Source: Thermoflexia bacterium (lineage in GTDB: Bacteria > Chloroflexota > Anaerolineae > B4-G1). From it: a stretch of 64,000 nt of DNA. The notes beneath the pieces were generated by a model, which saw nothing but the letters and a program-made list of their open reading frames with translations, had not been told where the DNA came from and searched no databases. The stretch is from the NCBI GenBank assembly GCA_011192155.1, contig DUEK01000012.1, positions 1 through 64,000 of the forward strand, written 5' to 3'. Positions 29,197 to 39,934 of the stretch are shown here, one piece after another. The translations under genes were made by a program, and so were the position numbers. Position 1 is the first letter of the stretch; every line of letters starts with the position of its first letter.

Positions 29197-30849
29197 ATGA
29201 AGACGGTCGTCGCCAGTTCGTTGGGTGAGTGTGTCCACGTAGCTGGCGTGTTGAACTTTTTGCGGTTGGCCGAGTTGGCCGGCTGGCGGACCGTCTTTCT
29301 CGGCCCAGCAACGTCAGTCAACGCGGTGCTGGAGGCAGCGCGGCGCGAGAAGGCCGATCTAGTGGGCGTCTCCTACCGGCTGACGCCGGAGACGGGCGAG
29401 CGGTTGCTGGCCCGGTTCGCGGAGGAGGCGGACGACTTGCGCGCCTCTGGGGTGCGCTTTGCCTTCGGCGGGACGCCACCCGTAGCTGAGCGGGCGCGAG
29501 CCATCGGCTTTTTCGAGCGCGTCTTTGACGGCAGCGAGCCGGCTGAGGTGGTGCTGGCCTACCTGAAGGGCCAGCGCCACAGCGATCTTGCCGAGACTGA
29601 CTTTCCCCAGGCCACGGTGGAGCGTATTGACTGGAAGGCTCCCTTCCCCATCATCCGCCACCACTTTGGCTTGCCGACGGTAAAGGCCACCCGGGCTGGG
29701 ATAGCCCGCATCGCTGAGGCTCGGGCGCTGGATGTCATCTCGTTGGGAATTGACCAGGACGCCCAGGCCAACTTTTTCCACCCGGAGCGGCAGGACCCCC
29801 GCCGCCGTGGAGCGGGCGGCGTGCCGGTGCGCAGCCCCGCCGATTACCGCGCCCTCTACTCCGCCAGCCGGTGCGGGAACTTTCCTCTCCTGCGCACCTA
29901 TTCCGGCAGCGACGACTTTATCCGCCTGGCCGAGATGTACGTGGAGACCATCCACATTGCCTTTTGTGCCATTCCCATCTTCTGGTTCAACCGGATGGAC
30001 GGGCGCGGTCCCTGGGACCTGGAGGGCTCCATCCGCGAGCATCAGAGAGTGATGGCCTGGTACGGCGAGCGGGACATCCCGGTCGAATTGAATGAGCCAC
30101 ACCAGTGGGGGTTGCGCGACGCTCCCGACGTGATTTTCGTCGTCTCGGCCTACCTTTCGGCCTACAACGCCCGCGCCTTTGGTGTGCGTGACTATATCGC
30201 CCAGATGATGTTCAACAGCCCGCCGGGCCTCTCCGATGCGATGGACCTGGCCAAGATGCTGGCCTGCCTGGAGATGATCGCGCCACTGGAAGGCCCCGAC
30301 TTTTGCGTCCGGCGGCAGACGCGCACGGGGTTGCTCAGCTACCCGCTGGACCCGGACGCGGCCCGCGCTCACCTGGCCTCCAGCGTCTACCTGCAGATGG
30401 CGCTGCGCCCTCACATCCTCCACGTCGTCGGCCATACCGAGGCCCACCACGCCGCGGACGCCCGCGACGTGATCGAGGCCTGTAAACTGGCCCGCCGGGC
30501 TATCGAGAACGCGCTGCGTGGACAGCCGGATATGACGGCCGACCCCACCGTCCAGCAGCGTAAGGAGGAGTTGGTGCGGCAGGCCCGGGTGACCCTGGAA
30601 ACTATCCTCGCTCTGGCTGGGCCGGATGCGCCTGACCCGCTGACTGACCCAGTCACCCTAGCGCGGGCAGTGACGACGGGGGTGCTGGATGCCCCTCACT
30701 TGCGCAACAATCCGTTCGCCCGTGGGCAGATCGTCAGCCGCATAGACCAGCGCGGGGCCTGCGTGGCGGTTGATCCGGCCACGGGACGGGCGCTCTTGGA
30801 GGAGGAACGGATCGCCGGTTTGGATGTTGGGGGCGATGGGAGGTTTTAG
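29197..30849 (+). CDS. Cobalamin-binding domain protein, methyltransferase/mutase-like
   Basis: 550 residues. The N-terminal 130 look like a B12-binding Rossmann domain: MKTVVASSLGECVHVAGVLNFLRLAELAGW, where C-V-H-V-A-G occupies the place of the DxHxxG base-off motif, followed by LVGVSYRLTPETG and FAFGGTPPV. The remaining part (about 165-480) is a probable TIM barrel with PFPIIRHHFGLP, VISLGIDQDAQANFFHPE, GGVPVRSPADYRALY, NRMDGRGPWDLEGSI and LNEPHQWGLRDAPD, resembling glutamate mutase-type or methionine-synthase-like barrels. The Asp of the motif is Cys, so the histidine ligand is kept but hydrogen bonding may differ. The opine dehydrogenase gene lies 17 bases downstream, so the pair probably act in one amino-acid pathway. 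Confidence 0.7.
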   Translation: MKTVVASSLGECVHVAGVLNFLRLAELAGWRTVFLGPATSVNAVLEAARREKADLVGVSYRLTPETGERLLARFAEEADDLRASGVRFAFGGTPPVAERARAIGFFERVFDGSEPAEVVLAYLKGQRHSDLAETDFPQATVERIDWKAPFPIIRHHFGLPTVKATRAGIARIAEARALDVISLGIDQDAQANFFHPERQDPRRRGAGGVPVRSPADYRALYSASRCGNFPLLRTYSGSDDFIRLAEMYVETIHIAFCAIPIFWFNRMDGRGPWDLEGSIREHQRVMAWYGERDIPVELNEPHQWGLRDAPDVIFVVSAYLSAYNARAFGVRDYIAQMMFNSPPGLSDAMDLAKMLACLEMIAPLEGPDFCVRRQTRTGLLSYPLDPDAARAHLASSVYLQMALRPHILHVVGHTEAHHAADARDVIEACKLARRAIENALRGQPDMTADPTVQQRKEELVRQARVTLETILALAGPDAPDPLTDPVTLARAVTTGVLDAPHLRNNPFARGQIVSRIDQRGACVAVDPATGRALLEEERIAGLDVGGDGRF

Positions 30850-30866
30850 ATGGAAGGAGAGAATGT

Positions 30867-32000
30867 ATGACACGTTACACAGTTATCGGCGCCGGTCACG
30901 GCGGCAAGGCGATGGCGGCCGATTTGGCTGTCAGAGGCTTTACGGTAAAGCTCTACAACCGCACCATCGAGCACATCAGTGAGATCGCCTTGCGCGGCGA
31001 GATTGATCTGGGATACGAGAATGGCGCCTCTCGCCTCGGCCGCCTGGCGGGGGTCACCTCTGACATTGCCGAGGCGCTCGACGACGCCGACGTCATCATG
31101 GTCGTCGTGCCTGCTTCGGGTCACCGGGACGTTGCCCGCAGTTGCGCCCCCCATCTGCGCGACGGCCAGGTCGTGGTGCTCAACCCAGGCCGCACGGGCG
31201 GGGCGCTGGAATTTCGCCAAATCCTCAATCGTGAGGGCTGCGCCGCCGGCGTCGTCGTGGCCGAGGCTGGCACTTTTGTCTTTGCCAGCCGTAGCACCGG
31301 TCCGGCTCAGGCCCGTATCTTTCGGCACAAGAACGCCGTGCCCCTGGCCGCCCTGCCGGCCACACGCACCGGTCACGTGCTGGAAGCGGTATGTGAAGCG
31401 TATCCTCAGTTCATCCCTGCCCCTAACGTGCTCCACACCAGTCTGGATAATATGGGGGCGATCTTTCACCCGGCGCTGACGCTGCTCAACGCCGGGTGGA
31501 TCGAGCACACCAAGGGGAATTTTCAGTTCTACATAGACGGTGTGACCCGCTCCACCGCTCACGTGTTAGAGGTATTGGACCGGGAGCGGGTGACCATCGC
31601 GGCCGCATTGGGGGTGCGCGCCCGGCCGGCCCTGAGGTGGTTAAAGGATGCTTACTCGGCGAAGGGCGACACCCTGTACGAAGCGATCCAGGCCAACCCG
31701 GGTTATCAGGGGATCAAAGCGCCGCGCAACCTGCGCCACCGTTACATCTTTGAGGAGGTGCCCTTCAGCCTGGTGCCCCTGGCCTCGTTAGGCAAACAAT
31801 TCGGCGTGAAAACCTGGGCAATTGACGCGATGATTCGGCTGGCGTGCGTGATTCACGGCACCAACTATTATGAGCGCGGGCGCACGGTAGCGGACATGAG
31901 GTTGAAAGGATTGCGCGTCGGTGAAGTGATGCGCTACGTGGAGGAGGGCCAGATTGCCCCTGTACGAGCCTCGGCCGAGACGCAGAATGGCGGCTCGTGA
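30867..32000 (+). CDS. NAD/NADP octopine/nopaline dehydrogenase family protein
   Basis: 377 residues, ATG 30867 with AAGGAGAG upstream. The N-terminal Rossmann fold starts YTVIGAGHGGKAMAADLAVRGF and the NAD(P)-binding strand continues DDADVIMVVVPASGHRDVA. The C-terminal Octopine_DH helical domain carries the catalytic histidine region NMGAIFHPALTLLNAGWIE and YIDGVTRSTAHVLEVLDRER. The family oxidises or forms opines, N-carboxyalkyl amino acids, at the expense of NAD(P)H. It is co-transcribed with the B12-binding protein. The amino-acid partner cannot be told from sequence. Confidence 0.9.
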   Translation: MTRYTVIGAGHGGKAMAADLAVRGFTVKLYNRTIEHISEIALRGEIDLGYENGASRLGRLAGVTSDIAEALDDADVIMVVVPASGHRDVARSCAPHLRDGQVVVLNPGRTGGALEFRQILNREGCAAGVVVAEAGTFVFASRSTGPAQARIFRHKNAVPLAALPATRTGHVLEAVCEAYPQFIPAPNVLHTSLDNMGAIFHPALTLLNAGWIEHTKGNFQFYIDGVTRSTAHVLEVLDRERVTIAAALGVRARPALRWLKDAYSAKGDTLYEAIQANPGYQGIKAPRNLRHRYIFEEVPFSLVPLASLGKQFGVKTWAIDAMIRLACVIHGTNYYERGRTVADMRLKGLRVGEVMRYVEEGQIAPVRASAETQNGGS

Positions 32001-32018
32001 CCGGGCGCAGCGAGGTTC

Positions 32019-32047
32019 TTGACATCATACAGAATTTGTGGTATCAT
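32019..32047 (+). promoter_or_regulatory. groESL promoter
   Basis: A consensus TTGACA, a 17-bp spacer ending TGTGG, and TATCAT at 32042-32047. The CIRCE element begins ten bases further on, so the repressor would sit across the transcription start. Confidence 0.9.
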
Positions 32048-32056
32048 ATTGCCTGG

Positions 32057-32083
32057 TTAGCACTCGCAGTGTGAGAGTGCTAA
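32057..32083 (+). promoter_or_regulatory. CIRCE operator (HrcA site)
   Basis: TTAGCACTC, nine bases, GAGTGCTAA: a perfect match to the CIRCE consensus. HrcA repressor binding here makes groES-groEL heat-inducible. Confidence 0.97.
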
Positions 32084-32127
32084 TACGACAGGTAAATTTC
32101 AACATATTTCAAATAGGAGGTAATGAG

Positions 32128-32430
32128 ATGGCATTGAACATCAAGCCGTTAGGCGACCGTGTAGTAGTAGAACCGCTGGAGAAGGACGTGGAAACCTTCG
32201 CCGGGGGTGAGTTGGTGTTGCCTGATACGGCGAAAGAAAAACCCCAGCAGGGCAAGATTCTGGCCGTTGGGGCAGGCCGCTTGGACGAGGACGGCGACCG
32301 CATTCCGATGGAGGTCAAGGTCGGGGATACGGTCGTGTATGCCAAGTACGCCGGCACGTCGTTCAAGGGGGAGGGCGGCAAGGAGATTCTCTTTCTGAAA
32401 GAGAGCGACATCCTGGCCGTCTTGGGATAG
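32128..32430 (+). CDS. groS: Co-chaperonin GroES
   Basis: The true start is ATG 32128 with GGAGG upstream; the ORF start at 32038 lies in the promoter. The 100 residues are full length: [41 protein letters not shown] with the flexible mobile loop ([11 protein letters not shown]), then [15 protein letters not shown] and ESDILAVL. It caps the GroEL ring. The gene is 28 bases before groEL, both under one promoter and CIRCE. Confidence 0.97.
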   Translation: MALNIKPLGDRVVVEPLEKDVETFAGGELVLPDTAKEKPQQGKILAVGAGRLDEDGDRIPMEVKVGDTVVYAKYAGTSFKGEGGKEILFLKESDILAVLG

Positions 32431-32437
32431 TTAATAA

Positions 32438-34099
<1,662 letters not shown>

Positions 34100-34137
34100 G
34101 CCGACGCAGCCGGTTTGGTAAGTGAATGTACGTAACG

Positions 34138-34176
34138 AAAACCCTTAGGGTCTCGGAAGACCCTAAGGGTTTTTTT
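34138..34176 (+). terminator. groESL terminator (16-bp hairpin, TTTCNGAAA class)
   Basis: AAAACCCTTAGGGTCT pairs with AGACCCTAAGGGTTTT over a CGGA loop, followed by TTT. It lies 39 bases after the groEL stop. Confidence 0.9.
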
Positions 34177-34239
34177 GTACCTTTTTCAATATTCCGGGGT
34201 AATTTGCCAAACCCTAAAATCTGGCTAGTCTCCCTCTTG

Positions 34240-34354
34240 AGTGTTGTTGACAAAGGCAGTGATCGTTCTGCACCGCAGAGTACGCTGAGAGCGCTGAGAA
34301 ATAGAAAAAGCTCTGCGAACTCTGCGTTCTCGGCGGTAAAACGCCAACAACACT
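34240..34354. repeat. CACCGCAGAG palindrome with AGTGTTGTTG ends
   Basis: AGTGTTGTTG at the left is complementary to CAACAACACT at the right, and the core holds CACCGCAGAGTACGC and CTCTGCGTTCTCGGCGG arms. No target duplication is seen. With the groEL terminator it accounts for the 301-base gap; I see no gene there. Confidence 0.75.
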
Positions 34355-34400
34355 TTACGAGAAGACTGCCGAAACCTGCGTTGCCCCGGTTTTCTTCAAG

Positions 34401-34940
34401 TTATTGAAAAAGACACTTTTCCCGTTCCAGCATCCCCAGGAGCGTGACGGGCAACCCGCCTCGGTTCTGGTTCGTCACGGTGAGGACGGTCATCGCGCTC
34501 TTGGGGAGTTTGAGTTGCGCCTGCGCCACTAGTTCGGGACGGACGACGACGAGGGCTAGCGCGAACTTGGCTTTGTGCAGCACAGAAAAGGCCCGCTGCC
34601 AGCCCCAGCCTTGTTCTATCTCCAGCGGCCCCAGTTCATCCACCACGAGCAGATCGCAAGGCGCGGCGCGGGCAAGCACGTTGTTTCCCCAGGCCAGGGT
34701 TCCAGGGCTGAAGCGGAATCGCCCCTGGATCACGGCCGGGCTGTCACCGGGATCGAGCGTCAGCCGGCGTGTGGAACCGTCGCGCGCGTCGAGTACGTCC
34801 AGATCGTCTCCGGGGCAACGGAGGGTGATGAGGCCGCCGCATACGTATCCTTGTGCCTGCGCCAGGGAGACGGTCTTGCGGCAGACGGTGCTCTTGCCCG
34901 CGCCGCGCTCGCCGGATAGGATGATGATACAGGCGGTCAC
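34401..34940 (-). CDS. THEP1-like nucleoside-triphosphatase
   Basis: 179 residues from GTG 34940, immediately after the stop of the upstream gene. The Walker A is SGERGAGKST (9-18), and Walker B is LLVVDELGPLEIEQG. The overall pattern matches the NTPase_1/THEP1 family, P-loop ATP/GTPases of uncertain role found in archaea, bacteria and animals. A conserved Arg region (TNQNRGGLPVTLLGMLE) near the C-terminus is typical. It is cytoplasmic. As the last gene of a three-gene unit with dinG and the PD40 gene, its role may be in nucleic-acid metabolism (inference). Confidence 0.85.
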   Translation of the reverse strand: MTACIIILSGERGAGKSTVCRKTVSLAQAQGYVCGGLITLRCPGDDLDVLDARDGSTRRLTLDPGDSPAVIQGRFRFSPGTLAWGNNVLARAAPCDLLVVDELGPLEIEQGWGWQRAFSVLHKAKFALALVVVRPELVAQAQLKLPKSAMTVLTVTNQNRGGLPVTLLGMLEREKCLFQ

Positions 34941-36956
34941 TTAATCCTCATACCCTGGAATCGGCCCGAAGGCATCCTCGATCTCGTCCTGCTCAAAGAC
35001 CTCTAGCATACAGTCCCACCAGGTCAGGCCGTCGGTCTTGCGGAATCTCCACCAGCGGATGTCGGGCCAAAAGTAGCGCCAGCGCCACAGAGAGGGTGTT
35101 CTCTCCCAGCCATAGTCGGCGGCTAGGGTGGTAAAGTCCACGTAATAGCCCGATGGGATGCGCTTTTTGAGTTCGCCTCCCTCTACCATAGCGCGCCCGT
35201 CTTCCTGGCGGGCGGTCAGGTCCCAGGTCGCTTCACGCAGAGGCTCTCCCATACTTCCATCTTGTTTGGCGGCGCGGATAAAGACGCGCCAGTAGGTGGT
35301 GTTGCCCACGTCCTCTCGCACCAGTTCGATCTGCGATGGAGTATCTTTATATGGCTCCTGATCCAGGCCGATGGCCCGGCCGCAGACGTGCCAGCTCATG
35401 CGCGAGTGGCCCGAGTAGGGGGTATAGTCCATCGGCAACTGGACGATGCCGAGCCGGGCCAAATAGTCCCATCCCACCTCATCAATCATGCGTTGGCGCA
35501 GACCATTAAAGCTCTCATTCACTCGGTCGGAGAGGCGGGCTTGGCTTTCATTTTCGCCCTCTTCATCTTGGCTGACTTGAACGCCGGGAAGCGGAGCCAG
35601 TTTGTAGGGCGGGCCGGCGGCGGGGGTCGGTTGCACCAGTTCTACGTAGAGTGAGATATCCCTAGTTGGTACGTCGGCCTGAGCGCGGGCCACGACGCGG
35701 GACGAAAGCGCCTGGCTGGTCCACATCAGGTCGTCCAGGGGGCCGTCGGTGCTATAGACCTCGTGGAAGAGCGCCCAGCCCGTCATACTGGCAGCGATGA
35801 GATGGCTGCGCCCGCTCCGCTCGTAGGCGTAGACGAGGCTCTGGCCGTCCGGCGCCCAGGCCGGGGATGCGCCAGCGCCGAAAAGCTCGGTCTCCGCCTG
35901 GTCAGCCTCCAGCGTGTCCCAATCAAAGCTGCTGACCTGAACGTAGGGATTGCCGCGCGGCCCGCTGACGTAGGCCAGTTGCGTTCCGTCGGGCGACCAG
36001 GCCGGTTCGCCTTCATCCAGGTCGGGTGTGTTGGTGACGTTGACGGTTTTCTCTTCCTCGACCAGGTAGAGGTAGATGTCCTTGTTCCCCTCGCGGAAGG
36101 ATGTGAAGGCGATGGCGCGGCTGTCGGGCGACCAAACCGGCTCGTAGTCGGGCGCGCGGTTGGTGGTGATGCGCCGTACTTCTCCCGCGGTGGTGCTCAT
36201 GACGTAGATATCCAGGCTGCCGGTAACCGAATGTTGCCTGCGGTATGATTCAAAGGCGATGTACTCGCCGTCGGGCGACCAACTGGGGTTGGCGTCAAAT
36301 CCGGGATCGTGTGTCAGACGGATCAGCGCGCCGCCGACCAGGTCCAAGAGGTAAATGTCCCAGTTATCGGCGCGGTTCGAGGTGAAGGCGATATAGTTGC
36401 CGTCGGGCGACCAGGCCGGGTCGCGCTCCTCGGCCGGGTCGTAGGTCAGCCGCACCAGCTGCCGGTCGGTCTGGTTGAGTGCGTAGATGTCGGCGTTGCC
36501 GTTGCGCCGCAAGGTGAAGGCGATGGCCCCGCCGCTGCCAAAGGGAGTCGGCGTGGGGCCGGGGATAGGGGAGAGGCTGGGGTTCGTGATGGCGCCCGGT
36601 TGGAGCAACTCGATGCTGACCGGCAGCGAGGCCGCCTGGTACAGCGCGACGACCAGCAGCGCGAGGACAATCAGGTTGCCCAAAATCAGCAGGACGAGCA
36701 GTCGCACGCCGCGCGGTCGCAGCGTGAGAGGTTTCCCAACCTCATCTGGCCGGCGCAGCCAGGAGAGGGCGCGCGCGAAGGGGTTCCAGATTCTGGCTAC
36801 CAGCTCACTGAGTTTTCGGAGCAGTTTTTGTAGACGCTTTCGTAGACGCTTTCGTTGACGTGCCCAACGCTCCCGTCGCGTACTCTCCGGCGTTTCTGTT
36901 TCTTCCGAGGGTTCTGGTTCCGCCCAGATTTTCTCTGGTTGTGGTTCGTCGGCCAT
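34941..36956 (-). CDS. Membrane-anchored PD40 (TolB-like) propeller protein
   Basis: 671 residues. A charged N-terminus (1-70) with basic helix RERWARQRKRLRKRLQKLLRKL leads to one membrane helix at about 82-112 (VRLLVLLILGNLIVLALLVVALYQ). Outside it, six PD40 blades follow at about 145-400: PAWSPDGNYIAFTSNR, PSWSPDGEYIAFESYR, PVWSPDSRAIAFTSFR, PAWSPDGTQLAYVSG and PAWAPDGQSLVYAYE, with DIYLLDL spacers. The remaining C-terminal domain (about 450-671) contains SRMSWHVCGRAIGLDQEPYKDTPS and is unknown to me. It may be a periplasmic or surface sensor/adaptor. The THEP1 start is directly adjacent to its stop. Confidence 0.8.
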   Translation of the reverse strand: MADEPQPEKIWAEPEPSEETETPESTRRERWARQRKRLRKRLQKLLRKLSELVARIWNPFARALSWLRRPDEVGKPLTLRPRGVRLLVLLILGNLIVLALLVVALYQAASLPVSIELLQPGAITNPSLSPIPGPTPTPFGSGGAIAFTLRRNGNADIYALNQTDRQLVRLTYDPAEERDPAWSPDGNYIAFTSNRADNWDIYLLDLVGGALIRLTHDPGFDANPSWSPDGEYIAFESYRRQHSVTGSLDIYVMSTTAGEVRRITTNRAPDYEPVWSPDSRAIAFTSFREGNKDIYLYLVEEEKTVNVTNTPDLDEGEPAWSPDGTQLAYVSGPRGNPYVQVSSFDWDTLEADQAETELFGAGASPAWAPDGQSLVYAYERSGRSHLIAASMTGWALFHEVYSTDGPLDDLMWTSQALSSRVVARAQADVPTRDISLYVELVQPTPAAGPPYKLAPLPGVQVSQDEEGENESQARLSDRVNESFNGLRQRMIDEVGWDYLARLGIVQLPMDYTPYSGHSRMSWHVCGRAIGLDQEPYKDTPSQIELVREDVGNTTYWRVFIRAAKQDGSMGEPLREATWDLTARQEDGRAMVEGGELKKRIPSGYYVDFTTLAADYGWERTPSLWRWRYFWPDIRWWRFRKTDGLTWWDCMLEVFEQDEIEDAFGPIPGYED

Positions 36957-36989
36957 AGCGAATCAAGTATACGCTGACTGGAGGGCTTG

Positions 36990-39830
36990 TCAAGCCTGCT
37001 TTTGGGAGAGCGGGCCTTGAGATAGCCACTCGGCGGCAGCCTCCGGCAGCAGCGCCACTGGTCCCTGGCGCACGGTGGGGTCGGGCAGTGAATCGAGGAA
37101 TAGCTGGCCGTAGCTCTTGGTCAGCAGCCGCTTGTCAAACACGGCCACGACGCCTCGGTCGGTGCGGGTGCGAATCAAGCGCCCGAACCCTTGCAGAAAG
37201 CGCAGGATGGTCTCTGGCACGGCGTACTCGAAGAAGGGCTGCTCAAAGGTCTCGGAGCGGGCGGCAAAGACGGGGTCGCTGGGGACGCTGAAAGGCAGCT
37301 TGGCAATGGCCAAGCAACTGAGCGGGTCGCCGGGCACGTCCACCCCCTCCCAAAAGCTGCGCGTGCCCAGAAGCACCCGCCGCTTGCCCGTTCGCAGGTT
37401 CTCCAGCAGTTGCGCCCGCGAGACGCCCTCGCCCTGGGCCTGGGTGGTGATGCCGGCTTGGGCCAACGGCGCTTTGATGGCCCGCAGAGTGGCTCGCAGT
37501 TGGTTGTAGGAGGTAAAGAGCGCCAGCGCCCGCCCCCCGGTCGCCTTGAAAAGCGCGGCCATTCCCCGCTCCACCGCCTTCTGGTAGCCCTGCTGTTGGG
37601 GTTCGGGAATATCGTCCACCAGATAGAGCAGTGTCGAGTTGCGATAGTCGAAAGGGGAACCGACCGCTAACTCGTCGGCCTCCCAGGCATTCAGCCGCTC
37701 GCGCACAAAGTCGAAGGTGAAATTGGTACGCAGCGTGGCCGAGGTCAGTATCACCGCTTCCTTTTCGTGGAAGAGATGCTCCTCCACCAACGGCCCGACG
37801 TGCAGGGGGGCGGTGTGCAGGCTCAAGCGGTCGTGGTTGGAATCCGACTCTAGCCAGTAGATGAGGGACAGCTCAGGCTGTGTGATCATCCGGCTCGCTT
37901 GCCTCACGGTATCCCCCAGCCGTCGCCCTGCACCTAGTATCTGCGCCTGCAAGTCCTCGACGTCGGGGATGTCGAACTCGGACAGATTGTCCAGCCCCCC
38001 GACCAGCCGTTCCAGGCCAGCGGAGACGGCAACCAGCGGCGCGTTGGCATTGTCCCATGCGATCTCGACCCCGTCCCAGGATGGTTGCACGCGCGTTCCC
38101 GAGGTGATACGCAGGCGGAACGTATATTGGCTGCGCCGTCCCGCCTTTTGCTCCTCGACGAACTCTTCCAGGCGGTCGAAGAAAGCGTTCAGTTGGCGCA
38201 TGGCCTGGTTGGACGCCAGCCCGACCTTGCCGACGGATAGTTCTATCTGCTCCATGACCTCGCTGGGCAGATTGGCTTTCTGGCAGTGGGCGATTACTTC
38301 AGATAGCAGCCCGCTCACGCGGCCCGAGCGTTTCACCCGTCCGACCTCGTTCAACATCCGGCGCAGGCGGGCGCGGTCGGCGGCAAAGCCAAGCCCGCTG
38401 GTGGTGGCTGCCTCCAAGTGATGGGCCTCGTCCACGATGAGATAATTGTACTCGGGCAGGGCGCGATTTTGCACGGCGACGTCGGCCAGGAGCAGGGCGT
38501 GGTTGACGATGATAAGGTGGGCGGATTCGGCGGCGTGGCGGGCGTTGTAAAAGTGGCATTGGCCCTGGTGAAAGCTGCGGCAACGTTCGGGGTTACAGCC
38601 CTCGTGCTCGGCCGAGAGTTGTCGCCATGTGGTCTGCTCGACCGGATTGGGCAGGAAGAGCGCGTCCCCGTCACCGTCGGTCGTTTCCGGCAGCCAGACG
38701 AGAATTTTCGCCAGCACGCGGGCCTGGTCGGGCGAGTTAGCGCCCCGGCGGCGCAGGGCCTGCAGGCGAGCCGGGCAGAGGTAGTGGGAGCGACCCTTGA
38801 GCACGCTGGCGCGAAATTCGAGCGGCAGGGCGCGGGACAGGTCGGGCAAGTCTTTGCGATATAGTTGTTCCTGCAAGTTGATGGTGTTGGTAGAGATGAC
38901 GACTCGCTCGCCGCTCTGCACCGCCCAGTGGGCGGCCGGGATGAGGTAGGCCAGTGACTTGCCGACGCCGGTGGGGGCCTCGGCTAGCAGGTGCTGGCCC
39001 TGGTTGAGCGCGCGCGCCACGCCGCGCAGCATCGCTACTTGCTGGGGGCGGTGCTCGTAGCCGGGAAAGTGGGCCTCAAAGGGGCCGCCTTTTTCCAGGA
39101 GCGCGGCCAGTTGGTCCAGGTCTAGGGGTGTTCTCTCGTCGGCGGGTTGCAATGGGCGGGCTTTTGCCTCCACAGCGAATAGCGGACCGGCTGGGATTTC
39201 TTCTGCTCTGAGCATGGCGCGCCGTTCGCCTGGACGGCGCGCCGCTTCTTCCAGCGCGTGGTGGAAAAAGCTGACAGCGGGCCAAGCGGCTCGCTCGCCG
39301 TGCCCTATGATCTCTTTCAGCACGCGGGGGGGCAGTTCGGCCGCGCGAACGAGAAGGGCGCGGAAGAGGCGATAGGAAGCCTGGGCGTCGTCCAGCGCGC
39401 GGTGTGCGTGTTCCAGTTCGATTCCCAGCAGTCGCGTCAGCGCCGTCAGGCTGTACCGTTCGGCGCGCGGGACGAGCACGCTGGCCAACTCGAACGTGTC
39501 GAGCGATTCGTTCTCAAGCAGCAAGGAGTGGCGGCGCAGAAAGCTCAGGTCAAACCCCACACTGTGGCCGACGATGGGCCACTGACCGGCGAAGCGGCTC
39601 AGGCGGGGCAGTACGTCGTGCAGGCCGGGCGCGCCCTCTACGTCGGAGTCGCGGATACCGGTCAGATCGGTGATTTGGCGCGGGATGCGCCGGCCGGGGT
39701 TGACAAAGGTGGAGAATGTTCCCAGCGCCTCATCGTCGCAGAATTTGACTGCGCCGATTTCGATGATGGCGTCACGGTCAGCGTCGAGTCCGGTGGTTTC
39801 CAGATCGAGCGCTACGTAGGTTTGGGGCAT
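36990..39830 (-). CDS. dinG: DinG-family helicase with N-terminal DEDD exonuclease
   Basis: 946 residues. N-terminal 180 residues form a DnaQ-like 3'-5' exonuclease: VALDLETTGLDADRDAIIEIGA, VGHSVGFDLSFLRRHS and EHAHRALDDAQASYRLF. The helicase has Walker A EAPTGVGKSLAYL near 285, a DEAH box in YLIVDEAHHLEAATT near 467, and GTRSFWEGVDVPGD toward the end. Four cysteines (CPARLQ, GCNPERCRSFHQGQC) sit where DinG/XPD hold a 4Fe-4S cluster. The exonuclease-helicase fusion is known from Gram-positive DinG. It starts a minus-strand unit with the PD40 and THEP1 genes. Its promoter is at 39875-39903. Confidence 0.93.
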   Translation of the reverse strand: MPQTYVALDLETTGLDADRDAIIEIGAVKFCDDEALGTFSTFVNPGRRIPRQITDLTGIRDSDVEGAPGLHDVLPRLSRFAGQWPIVGHSVGFDLSFLRRHSLLLENESLDTFELASVLVPRAERYSLTALTRLLGIELEHAHRALDDAQASYRLFRALLVRAAELPPRVLKEIIGHGERAAWPAVSFFHHALEEAARRPGERRAMLRAEEIPAGPLFAVEAKARPLQPADERTPLDLDQLAALLEKGGPFEAHFPGYEHRPQQVAMLRGVARALNQGQHLLAEAPTGVGKSLAYLIPAAHWAVQSGERVVISTNTINLQEQLYRKDLPDLSRALPLEFRASVLKGRSHYLCPARLQALRRRGANSPDQARVLAKILVWLPETTDGDGDALFLPNPVEQTTWRQLSAEHEGCNPERCRSFHQGQCHFYNARHAAESAHLIIVNHALLLADVAVQNRALPEYNYLIVDEAHHLEAATTSGLGFAADRARLRRMLNEVGRVKRSGRVSGLLSEVIAHCQKANLPSEVMEQIELSVGKVGLASNQAMRQLNAFFDRLEEFVEEQKAGRRSQYTFRLRITSGTRVQPSWDGVEIAWDNANAPLVAVSAGLERLVGGLDNLSEFDIPDVEDLQAQILGAGRRLGDTVRQASRMITQPELSLIYWLESDSNHDRLSLHTAPLHVGPLVEEHLFHEKEAVILTSATLRTNFTFDFVRERLNAWEADELAVGSPFDYRNSTLLYLVDDIPEPQQQGYQKAVERGMAALFKATGGRALALFTSYNQLRATLRAIKAPLAQAGITTQAQGEGVSRAQLLENLRTGKRRVLLGTRSFWEGVDVPGDPLSCLAIAKLPFSVPSDPVFAARSETFEQPFFEYAVPETILRFLQGFGRLIRTRTDRGVVAVFDKRLLTKSYGQLFLDSLPDPTVRQGPVALLPEAAAEWLSQGPLSQKQA

Positions 39831-39874
39831 ATGACCTCATTTCTAATCTAGGCCGCGCGCGCAGCGGTGAGGGG

Positions 39875-39903
39875 ATTATACCTCAGGGGGGAGGGAGGGG
39901 CAA
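39875..39903 (-). promoter_or_regulatory. Promoter of the dinG unit
   Basis: TTGCCC (39903-39898), a 17-bp spacer ending AGG, TATAAT (39880-39875) on the minus strand, 45 bases before the dinG ATG. Confidence 0.75.
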
Positions 39904-39934
39904 GAGACGTGTTCTCACGTCCCATAGCGCGCCA

